A stretch of DNA of 64,000 bases from positions 186,001-250,000 of the forward strand of contig DATAJO010000034.1 of the NCBI GenBank assembly GCA_036262075.1. Direction: 5' to 3'. Of the stretch, positions 16,206-24,755 are shown one piece after another (the first letter of the stretch is position 1; each line of letters opens with the position of its first letter). The notes beneath the pieces were generated by a model. That model was not told where the DNA came from and made no database searches. It worked only from the letters and a program-made list of their open reading frames with translations. Source of the stretch: JACDBZ01 sp036262075 (GTDB lineage Bacteria > Chloroflexota > Limnocylindria > QHBO01). A program made the position numbers and the translations under genes.

Positions 16206-17792
16206 TCACGCTACCGAGCCCGGGTTGCGCACAGGTCGCGCGCCACGTGAAGTTTCGTTGACCTTCTCGGCCTCGTCCCCCGCGTGCGGGACCGGCTGGC
16301 GCGGGAGCCGGATCCGGAATTCGGTGCCCTCGCCGACCACGCTGCTGACCCCGATCTCGCCCCCGTGCATGTCGACGATCGAGCGCACGATGGCGAGGCC
16401 GAGCCCGCTGCCCTGCGCCCGCGCCTCCCCGGTGTTCGTGCCGCGGTAGAAGCGGTCGAAGATGCGCGGCAGCTCCTCCTCCGGGATGCCCGCGCCGGTG
16501 TCGCGGACGGTGATGACGACCGAGTCGCCCTCCTCGGCGAGGTCGACCGAGACCGATCCGCCGCGCGGCGTGAATTTCAGCGCGTTGCCGAGGACGTTGT
16601 TGAGGAGCTGGATCATGCGCTCCCGATCGAAGCGGAGCGTGACCGGGTGGGCCGGGACGCGGCTGTCGAGCGACACGCCGCGCGCGACGGCGGCCTCGGA
16701 GATCGCCTGCACGACGGCCTGGATCGGGTCGCGGAGGTCGCCCTCCTGCATGTCGAGCGGGAAGATCCCGGCGTCGATGCGCGACAGGTCGAGGAGGTTC
16801 GTGCTCAGCCACTCGAGCCGCTCGATCTGCTCCAGCGAGCGCTCGTAGAACTCGCGCCGCGTGGCCGGGTCGCTGTCGTCCTCCTTCTGGAGCTCGGTGT
16901 ACATCCGCAATGCGGCGATCGGCGTCCGCAGCTCGTGGCTCACGTCGGCGACGAACTCGCGGAGCCGATCCCGATCGGCCTCGAGCATGCGGAGCGTGCC
17001 GGCCAGGCGGTCGGCCATGACGTTGAACTGCTGCCCGAGCTCGTCGACCTCGAGCACGCCCGACGGCGACGCCCGCTCGTCGAGGTGGCCCTGCGCGATC
17101 CGGCTCGACACGCGCCGCAGCCGGCCGATCGGCACGGTCAGGCTCCGGGCGGCGACGACGCCGATGATGAGCGCCACCGCCAGCGCCAGGGCGCCGGCGC
17201 CGATGAGCGCGCTCTGGATCTGCGCCATCGTCGCGGCGCGATACGTGTAGGGATCGGCGAGCTCGATGAAATAGGTGGCCCGGATACCCTGGGGCAGCTG
17301 GATGTCGACGCGCGCACTCACCCGCTCGACCTCCGGATCGCGACGGAACCCCTGGTCGATGGCCTGCTCCGTCACGACGGCCGGCTGCACGACGACCTGG
17401 CGGCCGAACTCGTCCCGGATGGTCACGTCGGCCGAGTAGAGGCGGGCGGCGAGCCTGGCGACGGCCGGGATCACGGCCGTCTCGCGAATCTCGGGCACGA
17501 GCACGTTCAACCCCTCTTCGCTCGCCTCGTTGATGCGCCCCTGGAGATCGACCGCCGTGGCGCCGACGCCGGTCCGCAGGTTGGCGCGCGCCTGGTCGAT
17601 GAAATAGCCGGGCAGGATCTGGCTGATCGCCACGCCGGAGGTGACGAGCGCCACGATCGTCACCGCCGTCAGGGCGAGGACGAGCCGGACGTTGAGACGC
17701 TTCGGCATGTCGCCGATGCCTCGCGGACGGACGCCGGGCCAGCCGATGCGATCCGACCAGCTGCGGTCGGGCTCAGTCTTCGGCGAAGGCAT
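16206..17792 (-). CDS. Membrane sensor histidine kinase with HAMP domain
   Basis: The 528-residue protein senses an extracytoplasmic signal and phosphorylates the regulator encoded just upstream. It has two membrane segments (about residues 35-55 and 180-205) around an extracellular domain of about 130 residues, then HAMP, the phospho-acceptor His in DVSHELRTPIAAL, the N box NNVLGNALKFTPRG, the G1 box DTGAGIPEEEL and the G2 box GSGLGLAIV. The ATG at the far end overlaps the regulator gene by 20 bases and has a GAGGGG site eight bases away. An ATG 84 bases further in (MPKRLNVRL) starts right before the first membrane segment and is the alternative. The HtrA gene downstream suggests an envelope-stress role. 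Confidence 0.92.
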   Translation of the reverse strand: MPSPKTEPDRSWSDRIGWPGVRPRGIGDMPKRLNVRLVLALTAVTIVALVTSGVAISQILPGYFIDQARANLRTGVGATAVDLQGRINEASEEGLNVLVPEIRETAVIPAVARLAARLYSADVTIRDEFGRQVVVQPAVVTEQAIDQGFRRDPEVERVSARVDIQLPQGIRATYFIELADPYTYRAATMAQIQSALIGAGALALAVALIIGVVAARSLTVPIGRLRRVSSRIAQGHLDERASPSGVLEVDELGQQFNVMADRLAGTLRMLEADRDRLREFVADVSHELRTPIAALRMYTELQKEDDSDPATRREFYERSLEQIERLEWLSTNLLDLSRIDAGIFPLDMQEGDLRDPIQAVVQAISEAAVARGVSLDSRVPAHPVTLRFDRERMIQLLNNVLGNALKFTPRGGSVSVDLAEEGDSVVITVRDTGAGIPEEELPRIFDRFYRGTNTGEARAQGSGLGLAIVRSIVDMHGGEIGVSSVVGEGTEFRIRLPRQPVPHAGDEAEKVNETSRGARPVRNPGSVA

Positions 17793-18471
17793 ACCCGACG
17801 CCCCTCACGGTGCGGATGTAGCGGGGCGAGGCCGGATCGGGCTCGATCTTGTCGCGGATATGGCTGATATGGACGTTGATCGTGCGTTCGTCCTGCTCGA
17901 GGGCGTCGTCGTAGTCGCGCACGAGCTCGAGCAGCTGGGCGCGAGTGAAGACCCGCCCCGGGCGCGAGGCGAGGTGGCGCAGGATGTCGAACTCGGTGGT
18001 GGTGAGGCTGATCCGCTCGCCGTCCCGGGCGACGCGACGCCGCTCGAGGTCGATGACGAGGTCGCCGCGGCGGATCGTGCGGCCGGTCTGGGTGTCGGCC
18101 AGCTCGCCGTAGGCACGGCGCAGGAGCGCCTTGATGCGGCTGACCAGCTCCCGCACGCTGAACGGCTTGACGAGGTAGTCGTCGGCGCCCATCTCGAGCC
18201 CGACGACCTTATCGACCTCGTCGGATCGGGCGGTGAGGAAGATGACCGGCGCCCGCGACTCGCGGCGCAGCCGGCGCAGCACCTCGAAGCCGTCGATGCC
18301 GGGGAGGCGCACGTCGAGCACGACGAGGTCGGGGGCCGCATCGGCGAAGTGGGCGACGGCGTCCTCGCCGGTCGGCTCCACGATGACCGTGTAGCCCTCG
18401 CGCTCGAGCGCGACCTGGACGCCCCGGGCGACCGCCGGCTCGTCCTCGACGATCATGATCGTGCCGGGCAT
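17773..18471 (-). CDS. OmpR/PhoB-family response regulator
   Basis: The 232-residue protein has a receiver domain with acidic pair EDE (residues 9-11), phospho-Asp53 in VLDVRLPG, Thr in FLTAR and Lys in VKPFS. A winged-helix DNA-binding domain (about 130-230) follows, with LTTTEFDILRHLA, the recognition helix around TINVHISHIRDKI and the wing YIRTVRGVGYAF. It pairs with the histidine kinase whose start lies inside its last codons. A -10 box places transcription start at the ATG, implying a leaderless message for the operon. Confidence 0.94.
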   Translation of the reverse strand: MPGTIMIVEDEPAVARGVQVALEREGYTVIVEPTGEDAVAHFADAAPDLVVLDVRLPGIDGFEVLRRLRRESRAPVIFLTARSDEVDKVVGLEMGADDYLVKPFSVRELVSRIKALLRRAYGELADTQTGRTIRRGDLVIDLERRRVARDGERISLTTTEFDILRHLASRPGRVFTRAQLLELVRDYDDALEQDERTINVHISHIRDKIEPDPASPRYIRTVRGVGYAFAED

Positions 18472-18478
18472 GTGCGCA

Positions 18479-18484
18479 GTATAG
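18479..18484 (-). promoter_or_regulatory. -10 box TATACT of the two-component operon
   Basis: Read on the minus strand, TATACT ends eight bases before the regulator's ATG. No ribosome site fits in that space, so the mRNA is probably leaderless. No clear -35 is visible at 17 bases. Confidence 0.45.
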
Positions 18485-18538
18485 GAACGCGCCCGGTTAC
18501 GGCCCGGATCGGCGCGGGTGAAGGTTACGCAACCGCGG

Positions 18539-19864
18539 CTACCGAGCCAGGGCCGCCTCGAGCACCGGGTCGCGCCGGGCGAGGTAGTCGCCGATCGTCA
18601 CCGGGAAGGCGTCGTCCGGCTCGATCGTCAGGCGCGGATCGTCCGGCTCCGCCATCTGCCAGTAGCGGGTACTGACCGACATCCGCATCGGGATCGGCAG
18701 CGTCCGGAGCAGGACGAAGCTGACGTCGTCCCAGAAGTTCAGCCCGCCGCCCATCGGCTCGCCCATGAAGATCGCGTCGGTCGAGCCCTCGATCTCGGTC
18801 GCCAGGTTCGCGGCGGCCGAGAACGTGACGCGATCCGTGAGGACGAACGTGGCACCCGGATGGTCCGCGGCGAACGACTGCACCAGCCGAAGCAGCGGCC
18901 CGGACGTCGTGTTGTTGCCTCCGGGGTTCTGGCGCAGGTCGAGGATGAGCCGATCCACCCCACCCGCGCCGATGAGCGCCTCCGCCTCGTCGGTGCTCGG
19001 CGGGGCGACCTGGCGGTACCGGAGATAGAGCGTGCGCCCGTCGTCCAGCCGGTGGACGGCGAACGGCTCCGCGTCCGCCAGGTAGGTCACCTCGGCGTCG
19101 AGCGGAAGGGTGTGGAGGCCGAACGGTCCGGCCCAGTCGCTGTGCTCGTCCGCTGAGATCGGCTCGAGCGTGGCCGTGGCATCCTCGCCATCCGGCGCCT
19201 CGGTGGCGATCTCGATGGGTCCGGCGCCATCCTCGACCACTCCCAGGCCCTCGAGCACGACGGTCCGCAGGAGCAGAATCGGCCGGAACGCGGCGACGGT
19301 CGCCGGTCCGTCGCGCGGCACAAGCGGCTCCACGAGGGCCATGACCCCCTCGGCCGGCGTCTCGCCGATGGCCACGATCCGGCTCCCGACGAGGCCCTCG
19401 TGCGGCGGCAGGGCATCGGTGATCCACAGCTCGCCCTCGAACTCGTAGACCCGGATCGGCAGGATGCGATCGGCCTCGCCGGTCGGGAGGGCGAACTGGT
19501 GCCCGTCGCGCTCGGTGGCCAAGGTGGCCCAGATGCGCATGAGCTCGACGGCCGATTCGGCCGGCGTCATGGACGGCAGGTTGGCCTCGTACTGCTCGAG
19601 CGCGGCCATGAACGCCGCGCGGGTCGTGGCATGGAACGGCTCCGGGTGCGTGCCTTCGAGCGTGCGCAGCAGCAGCCCGAGGTCCGACGCCGGCCCGCGC
19701 GTCGGCTGCTCGGAAGCCGACGCACCGACGCTCTCCGACGGCTCTGACGTCGGCGCATCGGACGCGGTTTGGGTCGGGCTCGGCGCCACCGAGCCGCAGC
19801 CCGCGACGAGCAGTGCGAGCGCGACGAGTGACAGGCGGCGCGTCGGATCGGGGCGTGGCGGCAT
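18539..19864 (-). CDS. S41-family peptidase lipoprotein
   Basis: The 441-residue protein has a lipoprotein signal with lipobox LVAGC (Cys23), a Ser/Thr/Pro linker, then an N-terminal helical region and a C-terminal tail-protease-like (S41) core. Core features are LILDLRQNPGGNN, the strand after which S41 enzymes bind substrate, and TDRVTFSAAANLA, where the Ser of TFSAAAN aligns with the catalytic serine. MGEPMGG follows. The lysine of the S41 dyad is not obvious; the region after the serine has Glu/Ala instead. It may therefore be a non-classical or inactive member. It is probably anchored on the outer face of the membrane and is transcribed alone. Confidence 0.8.
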   Translation of the reverse strand: MPPRPDPTRRLSLVALALLVAGCGSVAPSPTQTASDAPTSEPSESVGASASEQPTRGPASDLGLLLRTLEGTHPEPFHATTRAAFMAALEQYEANLPSMTPAESAVELMRIWATLATERDGHQFALPTGEADRILPIRVYEFEGELWITDALPPHEGLVGSRIVAIGETPAEGVMALVEPLVPRDGPATVAAFRPILLLRTVVLEGLGVVEDGAGPIEIATEAPDGEDATATLEPISADEHSDWAGPFGLHTLPLDAEVTYLADAEPFAVHRLDDGRTLYLRYRQVAPPSTDEAEALIGAGGVDRLILDLRQNPGGNNTTSGPLLRLVQSFAADHPGATFVLTDRVTFSAAANLATEIEGSTDAIFMGEPMGGGLNFWDDVSFVLLRTLPIPMRMSVSTRYWQMAEPDDPRLTIEPDDAFPVTIGDYLARRDPVLEAALAR

Positions 19865-19918
19865 CCGGGCTCCCGTGGCGTCTGCTGTCTATACCCGTCG
19901 TCGTCACCATCGGTTCGG

Positions 19919-19947
19919 TTGCCCGCTCGGACGCGGCGGGGTACCAT
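19919..19947 (+). promoter_or_regulatory. Promoter of rplY: TTGCCC-N17-TACCAT
   Basis: A vegetative-type promoter with exact 17-base spacing, about 100 bases before the L25 start. It diverges from the S41 lipoprotein gene, whose start is 55 bases to the left. Confidence 0.5.
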
Positions 19948-20048
19948 GCCGCGCGACCCCGAACTGCGCAATCCACGTTCGGCGCTGCCCGCCATGGCCG
20001 AGGCGCCCGGACCCCCGCCCTGATCACACAGAAGAGGATCTCCCACCG

Positions 20049-20747
20049 ATGGACCTGGAGCTCACGCTCGACGCGCGCGAGGCGCTCGGCAAGGCGAACA
20101 AGCGGCTGCGCCGCGCCGGCCTGGTGCCGGGCGTCGTCTACGGCAAGGGCCAGGACTCGGTCCCGGTGCAGGTCGACGCCAAGACCTTCGAGACCCTCTA
20201 CCGCGCCGCGGGCAAGACGAGCGTCGTGAAGTTCCGCCTGCCGGGCGCCGGCCGGGCGACGAGCGGCCTCATCAAGAACGTCCAGCGCCACCCGCTGACC
20301 GGCAGGGCGCTCCACGTCGACTACTTCCTCGTCAACCTCCGCCAGGAGATGGAGGTCGAGGTCCCGCTCTCGTTCACGGGTGAGGCCCCGGCCGTGGCCC
20401 TGACCGGCGGCACGCTCCTCCACAACCTGTCGAACGTGCGCGTCAAGGCGCTGCCGAACGACATCCCGCACGAGATCACCGTCGACGTCTCGGTCCTCAC
20501 CTCGCTCGACGCCGCGATCCACGTCCGCGACCTCAATCTCAACCGCGACCTCGTCCAGGTCCTCACCGATCCGGACACGATGGTTGCGACCGTCGTGCCG
20601 CCGCGCGTCGAGGTCGAGGAGGTCCCGGAGGTCGCCGAGGGCGAGGAGGCTGCCGAGGGCGAGGCTCCGGCCGTCGAGGGCGAGGCGCCCGCCGAGGGTG
20701 GCGAGTCCGCATCGGAGAGCGGCGAGGGCGAGTACTCGGAGTCCTGA
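20049..20747 (+). CDS. rplY: Ribosomal protein bL25 / general stress protein Ctc
   Basis: Binds 5S rRNA in the large ribosomal subunit. The 232-residue protein has the long, two-domain Ctc layout: an N-terminal L25 beta barrel (about 1-92; GKANKRLRRAGLVPGVVYGKG, HVDYFLVNL) and a C-terminal TL5-like domain (about 95-185; IPHEITVDVSVL, IHVRDLNL). An acidic tail rich in Glu, Ala, Gly and Pro follows. The tail of about 45 residues is longer than in most homologues. An AGAGGA site precedes the ATG. It converges on the LCP gene. Confidence 0.93.
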   Translation: MDLELTLDAREALGKANKRLRRAGLVPGVVYGKGQDSVPVQVDAKTFETLYRAAGKTSVVKFRLPGAGRATSGLIKNVQRHPLTGRALHVDYFLVNLRQEMEVEVPLSFTGEAPAVALTGGTLLHNLSNVRVKALPNDIPHEITVDVSVLTSLDAAIHVRDLNLNRDLVQVLTDPDTMVATVVPPRVEVEEVPEVAEGEEAAEGEAPAVEGEAPAEGGESASESGEGEYSES

Positions 20748-20767
20748 CGGACTGCGCCAGCTGACGG

Positions 20768-21721
20768 CTACTCGCCGATGAGCTCCCGCACCTCGGCGCG
20801 GATGGCCTCGACGTCCGGCTCGAGGACGTAGCCTCGGCCGTCACCCCGGTCGCCCTCGAACACGATGAGCGGCGGCTGGATGACGAGCGTCTGGACCTCC
20901 GCATCGGTCGCCCGGCGCATGAGCTCGACCAGCGTCGGGAACTCGTCGAGCGGCAGATCGGTCTGGAGCGATTCGAGGTCCTCGACGAGCTGGGCGAGAT
21001 CGACCTGCGTCTCCGGATCGGCGAGCTCGGACGCGAGGGCGAGGAGCACCTCCTGCTGCCGGGCCATGCGGCCGTAATCCTGGTCGACGCGCGTCCGGAC
21101 GTAGCCGTTCGCGGTCTCGGCGTCGATCTCCTGCGGGCCGGGCTGGAGGTTGAGATCGACCTTGGGATCGACGAGCGGCGCGTCGGGTGACACCTGCACG
21201 CCCCCGACCGCGTCGACGAGCGCGGTGAAGTCGTCCATGTCGAGCGCCAGGTAGCCGTCGATCGGCACGTCGAACAGCGTCTCCATCGCTCCGACGAGCG
21301 CATCGGGCCCGCCCTCCGACCAGAGCGCGTTGATCTTCCGGTCCCAGACCCCGCCATCGGGCAGCGGCACGTCGACGGTGTCGCGCGGGAGCGACACGAG
21401 CGTCAGCTCGGACTGGTCCTCCGACAGGCTGACGAGCATGATCGCGTCCGCGTTCGGCACGAACTCCGGGTCCGCCTCCCGCGAGGCGTTGGCGTCGATC
21501 CCGACGAACAGGACGGTCCAGCGCCGCTCGAGGAGGTCGGCGTTGAGCGTTGCCGACGGCTCGATCGACGGCTCCGTGCTCGCCTCCGCGGAAGCCGATG
21601 CCGACGCCGACGCCGGTGGCGACGGCTCGGCCGCCGGCGGCCGCGAGAGGAGCAGGAAGGCGATGATGGCGGCCAGGACGACGACGGCCAGGCCGATGAG
21701 GATCGCTGCGTTGCGCTGCAT
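20768..21721 (-). CDS. LytR-CpsA-Psr (LCP) family protein
   Basis: LCP enzymes transfer lipid-linked polymers to the cell wall. The 317-residue protein has one N-terminal membrane segment (about 5-25, ILIGLAVVVLAAIIAFLLL), a Ser/Ala/Glu linker, then the LCP domain: FVGIDANASRE, DAIMLVSLS, the Arg/Asp phosphate-binding motif VSLPRDTVDVPLP, INALWSEGG, the membrane-facing DMDDFTALVDAVGGV and VRTRVDQDYGRMARQQEVL. The catalytic-type arginines of the family are kept. MQRN was chosen as start because it leads directly into the membrane segment and leaves 40 bases to the divergent gene. Presence of an LCP protein suggests a Gram-positive-like wall. Confidence 0.92.
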   Translation of the reverse strand: MQRNAAILIGLAVVVLAAIIAFLLLSRPPAAEPSPPASASASASAEASTEPSIEPSATLNADLLERRWTVLFVGIDANASREADPEFVPNADAIMLVSLSEDQSELTLVSLPRDTVDVPLPDGGVWDRKINALWSEGGPDALVGAMETLFDVPIDGYLALDMDDFTALVDAVGGVQVSPDAPLVDPKVDLNLQPGPQEIDAETANGYVRTRVDQDYGRMARQQEVLLALASELADPETQVDLAQLVEDLESLQTDLPLDEFPTLVELMRRATDAEVQTLVIQPPLIVFEGDRGDGRGYVLEPDVEAIRAEVRELIGE

Positions 21722-21761
21722 GGGTCCATTTAACCCGGGATCGGGTGGCATCATCCGACGC

Positions 21762-22817
21762 ATGGCAGACTGGGTGCCACTCAGCGTGGTCGATTACGAG
21801 GCGCTGGCGCGCGACCTCATCGATCCCGGCGCGTGGGACTACTTCATGGGCGGCGCCGGCGACGAGATCTCGCTGACCGATGCGCACGACGCGTGGGATC
21901 GGCTCCGGCTGCGCCCGCGGGTCCTCGTCGACGTCAGCCGGCGCGACCTGTCGACCACGGTCTTCGGCCGGACCCTGGACCACCCGGTCCTCGTCGCGCC
22001 GATGGCCGCGCACGACCTCGCCCATCGCGAGGGTGAGCGCGCCACCGCTCGCGGGGCCGCCGATGCCGGCGCGCTCCTCACCCTGTCGACGATCTCCTCG
22101 GTTCCGCTGGAGGAGGTCGCATCGGTCGCGCCCGCCGCGCCGCGCTGGTTCCAGCTCTACGCCCCGCCGGAGCGCGGCGCCTGCCAGGCCCTCGTCGAGC
22201 GGGCCGTGGCGGCCGGCTACGGGGCGATCGTCGTCACCGTGGACCTGCCGCTGCCCGGCAACCGCGAGCGCGACGTGCGCAACGCGTTCCGGCTCCACAC
22301 GGGCGCCCACCTGCCCGAGGACCAGCCGACCGACGAGCGCGGCATCATCGTCCTGCCGACGTTGACCTGGGACGACCTCGCCTGGCTGCGCTCGATCACG
22401 CCGATCCCCCTGCTCGCCAAGGGCATCCTGCGGGCCGATGACGCGGCGCGCGCCGTCGAGACCGGCTGCGACGGCGTCTGGGTCAGCAACCACGGCGGCC
22501 GCCAGCTCGACACGGCCATCGCCGGTGTCGACGCCCTGCCCGAGATCGTCGAGGCGATCGGCGACCGGGCGGTGGTCGTCGTCGACGGCGGCGTGCGGCG
22601 CGGCATCGACGTCCTGAAGGGCCTCGCCCTCGGCGCCACCCTGGTGGCGGTCGGCCGCCCGGTGCTGTGGGGCCTCGCCGTCGACGGGGCCGCCGGCGTC
22701 GAGCGCGTGCTCCGGATCGTCCGCGACGAGCTCTCGCTGGCGATGGCGCTCGCCGGCTGCCGGTCCATCGGCGACATTTCACGCGACCTCGTGGCCTTCA
22801 CAGATCGCGGTCGATGA
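21762..22817 (+). CDS. FMN-dependent alpha-hydroxy-acid dehydrogenase or oxidase
   Basis: A TIM-barrel flavoprotein of the lactate/glycolate oxidase family, 351 residues. It has the start motif DYEALARDLIDPGAWDYF, the FMN-binding strand VLVAPMAAHDLAHREG, TLSTISSVPLEEV, the WFQLYAP strand, the LAKGIL lysine, the catalytic His in VSNHGGRQLD, and the FMN phosphate loop VVDGGVRRGIDVLKGLALGA. This is enough for FMN and 2-hydroxy-acid chemistry. Whether the acceptor is oxygen or a respiratory carrier is not visible. No membrane anchor is seen. It is transcribed away from the LCP gene with 40 bases between starts. Confidence 0.9.
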   Translation: MADWVPLSVVDYEALARDLIDPGAWDYFMGGAGDEISLTDAHDAWDRLRLRPRVLVDVSRRDLSTTVFGRTLDHPVLVAPMAAHDLAHREGERATARGAADAGALLTLSTISSVPLEEVASVAPAAPRWFQLYAPPERGACQALVERAVAAGYGAIVVTVDLPLPGNRERDVRNAFRLHTGAHLPEDQPTDERGIIVLPTLTWDDLAWLRSITPIPLLAKGILRADDAARAVETGCDGVWVSNHGGRQLDTAIAGVDALPEIVEAIGDRAVVVVDGGVRRGIDVLKGLALGATLVAVGRPVLWGLAVDGAAGVERVLRIVRDELSLAMALAGCRSIGDISRDLVAFTDRGR

Positions 22818-22825
22818 TGTATGTA
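22797..22825 (+). promoter_or_regulatory. Promoter TTCACA-N17-TATGTA
   Basis: It lies at the very end of the flavoprotein gene and points to the leader ORF and glycosyltransferase. A second -10-like hexamer, TATAAC, starts four bases after TATGTA begins. This AT-rich stretch stands out from the GC-rich surroundings. Confidence 0.5.
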
Positions 22826-22884
22826 TAACGGTGCCGATTCGGCGCACGCTCCTTGCGTGACGGATGTTCGCGACGTTCGTTGTG

Positions 22885-22896
22885 AAGGAGGTGATC
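22885..22896 (+). promoter_or_regulatory. Twelve-base perfect Shine-Dalgarno sequence
   Basis: AAGGAGGTGATC is the full complement of the conserved 16S rRNA 3' end. It is far longer than any other ribosome site in the window. It stands before in-frame TTG and ATG codons of the small leader ORF. Confidence 0.75.
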
Positions 22897-22903
22897 TGAG
22901 TTG

Positions 22904-22993
22904 ATGAGCGCGCAGGCCTGCTCCGTCGTTCATCGGCTCCTCATGGAGCACACGCTGCTGCCGCGCCGCGCCCTGCTGTCGGCGCCCGAGTAG
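22904..22993 (+). CDS. 29-residue leader peptide candidate
   Basis: The peptide reads MSAQACSVVHRLLMEHTL followed by 11 residues rich in Leu, Arg and Ala, ending at TAG. An in-frame TTG three bases before the ATG, nine bases after the GGAGG core, could be the true start. It is preceded by a promoter and by the strongest ribosome site in the window. After its stop comes a GC hairpin (GGCGGCC and GGCCGCC, ten-base loop) and about 160 bases without a gene before the glycosyltransferase. This looks like a regulatory leader ORF; the trigger is unknown. No family is recognised. Confidence 0.55.
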   Translation: MSAQACSVVHRLLMEHTLLPRRALLSAPE

Positions 22994-23194
22994 CAGCTCG
23001 CTCTGCGGCGGCCACCTTCGATCGGCCGCCATGCGCCGTTCCCCTGGACGGCGCCCTGCCCGGCGAGCGATCGCCGCGTGGCGGATCGCGCCCGGGCGCA
23101 CTGGTTCGTTCGACGACCGTCGGCTCCGGCCGATGGGCAGCTCGACGCTGCCGGTCCGCCGAGCCGCACAACGCCATCATGCGGAGGTGCTGAC

Positions 23195-24442
23195 ATGCGG
23201 ATCGCACAGGTGGCGCCGCTGTTCGAGGCGGTCCCGCCGATCGGATACGGAGGTACGGAACGTGTCGTGTCCCACCTGACGGAGGCACTCGTCCGGCAGG
23301 GACATGACGTGACGCTCTACGCGAGCGGTGACTCTCGGACGAGCGCGAAGCTCGTGCCGATCACCGAGCGTGCCCTGCGCGGCACGTCCGACTGGCCTGA
23401 CCCGGCCATGCCGCACGTGCTGGCCATGGAGCGCGTGGCCGCCGACGCGGACCAGTTCGACGTCATCCACTTCCACGTCGACACACTGTCGCTGCCGTAC
23501 GCGCGGCGGATCGCCACGCCGTCGCTCCTGACGCTGCACGGCCGGCTCGACCTGCCGGGGCTGCCCGCGTTCTTCTCGGAGTTCCACGACGACACGCGGC
23601 TCGTGTCGATCTCGAACGACCAGCGCAGGCCGCTGCCGACGCTGCCGTGGCTGGCAACGGTCTACCACGGGATCGACGTCGACCTCTTCCCGTTCGTCGC
23701 CGAGCCGAAGGACGACTACCTCGTCTTCGTCGGGCGCATCTCGCCCGAGAAGCGGCCGGACCGTGCCATCGAGATCGCGCGCCGCGCCGGCATGAAGCTG
23801 AAGATCGCGGCCAAGGTCGACGCCGCGGACCGCGAGTACTTCGCGACGACGATCGCGCCGCTCCTGGCCGAGCCGCACGTCGAGTTCATCGGCGAGGTCG
23901 GTGACGACGACAAGGGCGAGCTGCTCGGCAACGCCCGGGCGCTCCTCTTCCCGATCGACTGGCCCGAGCCGTTCGGCCTGATCATGATCGAGGCCATGGC
24001 GACCGGCACGCCGGTCATCGCCACCCGACGCGGCTCCGTGCCGGAGGTCGTGGACCACGGCGTGACCGGCCTGATCGTGGACAGCGTCGACGAGGCGGTC
24101 GCCGCGGTCGAGGAGGCCGGCACGCTCGACCGCGCCGCGGTTCGGCGCCGGTTCGAGGAGCGCTTCAGCGCCCATCGGATGGCGTCCGACTACGTGCGTG
24201 CATACGAGATGCTCCTCGAGGAGCGGGGTCGGCTCGCGAAGCCGATGCGGGTGGTGCCGGCCGCGCGCCACGCGGCTGCGGTCCGGCGTCCCGTCGCCGT
24301 CCGGCCGCACGCCGGCCGCTCGGTCCAGGCCAACGGCTTCGTCACGCGACGGCACAGCCGGGGCGATGGCGCTCCATCGGACTGGCAGCGCCAGGCCGGC
24401 CCGGCAACGGCAGCCGCCTCAGGCGCGGCGGACTCGGCCTAG
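23195..24442 (+). CDS. GT4-family glycosyltransferase
   Basis: A GT-B-fold retaining glycosyltransferase of 415 residues that uses a nucleotide sugar. It has the N-terminal loop PPIGYGGTERVV, VIHFHVD, the interdomain VYHGIDVDLFPF, the donor-site start LVFVGRISPEKRPD, and the EPFGLIMIEAMATGTPVIA motif with the two catalytic-type Glu residues. The last 50 residues (RHAAAVRRPVAVRPHAGRS and on) are basic, low in complexity and unlike the family, probably disordered. The start follows a GCGGAGG site. The acceptor cannot be named. The long leader with its own ORF suggests post-transcriptional control. Confidence 0.9.
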   Translation: MRIAQVAPLFEAVPPIGYGGTERVVSHLTEALVRQGHDVTLYASGDSRTSAKLVPITERALRGTSDWPDPAMPHVLAMERVAADADQFDVIHFHVDTLSLPYARRIATPSLLTLHGRLDLPGLPAFFSEFHDDTRLVSISNDQRRPLPTLPWLATVYHGIDVDLFPFVAEPKDDYLVFVGRISPEKRPDRAIEIARRAGMKLKIAAKVDAADREYFATTIAPLLAEPHVEFIGEVGDDDKGELLGNARALLFPIDWPEPFGLIMIEAMATGTPVIATRRGSVPEVVDHGVTGLIVDSVDEAVAAVEEAGTLDRAAVRRRFEERFSAHRMASDYVRAYEMLLEERGRLAKPMRVVPAARHAAAVRRPVAVRPHAGRSVQANGFVTRRHSRGDGAPSDWQRQAGPATAAASGAADSA

Positions 24443-24553
24443 GCCAATCGTCGGCGCCGGACGGCGGTCATACCTCACGCCGGCGCCGGCTCGCAATCTC
24501 GCCGTCGGGGTGCTCACGCCCCTCGAGACTGCCGGGCTGCCGACCTCAATGAG

Positions 24554-24628
24554 TGGAGCCGAAGGTGGGATTCGAACCCACGACCGACGGTTTACGAAAC
24601 CGTTGCTCTACCCCTGAGCTACTTCGGC
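24554..24628 (-). tRNA. tRNA-Thr (anticodon CGT)
   Basis: On the minus strand the acceptor arms GCCGAAG and CTTCGGC pair. The anticodon stem ACGGT/ACCGT encloses TTCGTAA with anticodon CGT. The T arm has TTCGAAT in its loop. CCA is encoded at the 3' end. Confidence 0.95.
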
Positions 24629-24717
24629 GTCGGCGCGGTCGCGCGTGCTGGGGGCGCGCGACCGCCGTAGGGTAGCAGGCAGCCCGGCGCCCTTCCAGTC
24701 GGCGGCCTGTCCAAGCC

Positions 24718-24747
24718 TTGACTTATACAAGTTCTGCCTTGTATAGT
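24718..24747 (+). promoter_or_regulatory. Self-regulated promoter with ArsR operator
   Basis: TTGACT and TATAGT with an 18-base spacer. The inverted repeat TATACAAG-N6-CTTGTATA fills the spacer and overlaps the -10 box. The ATG of the ArsR gene is nine bases past the -10, so the mRNA should be leaderless. Repressor bound here would block polymerase. Confidence 0.7.
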
Positions 24748-24755
24748 CCGGCCCT

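Noticed and set aside
14326..16449. 707-codon plus-strand frame over folB and the HtrA gene
   Set aside because: Antisense shadow of the protease; sequence is low-complexity Asp/Arg/Gly repeats with no family similarity.
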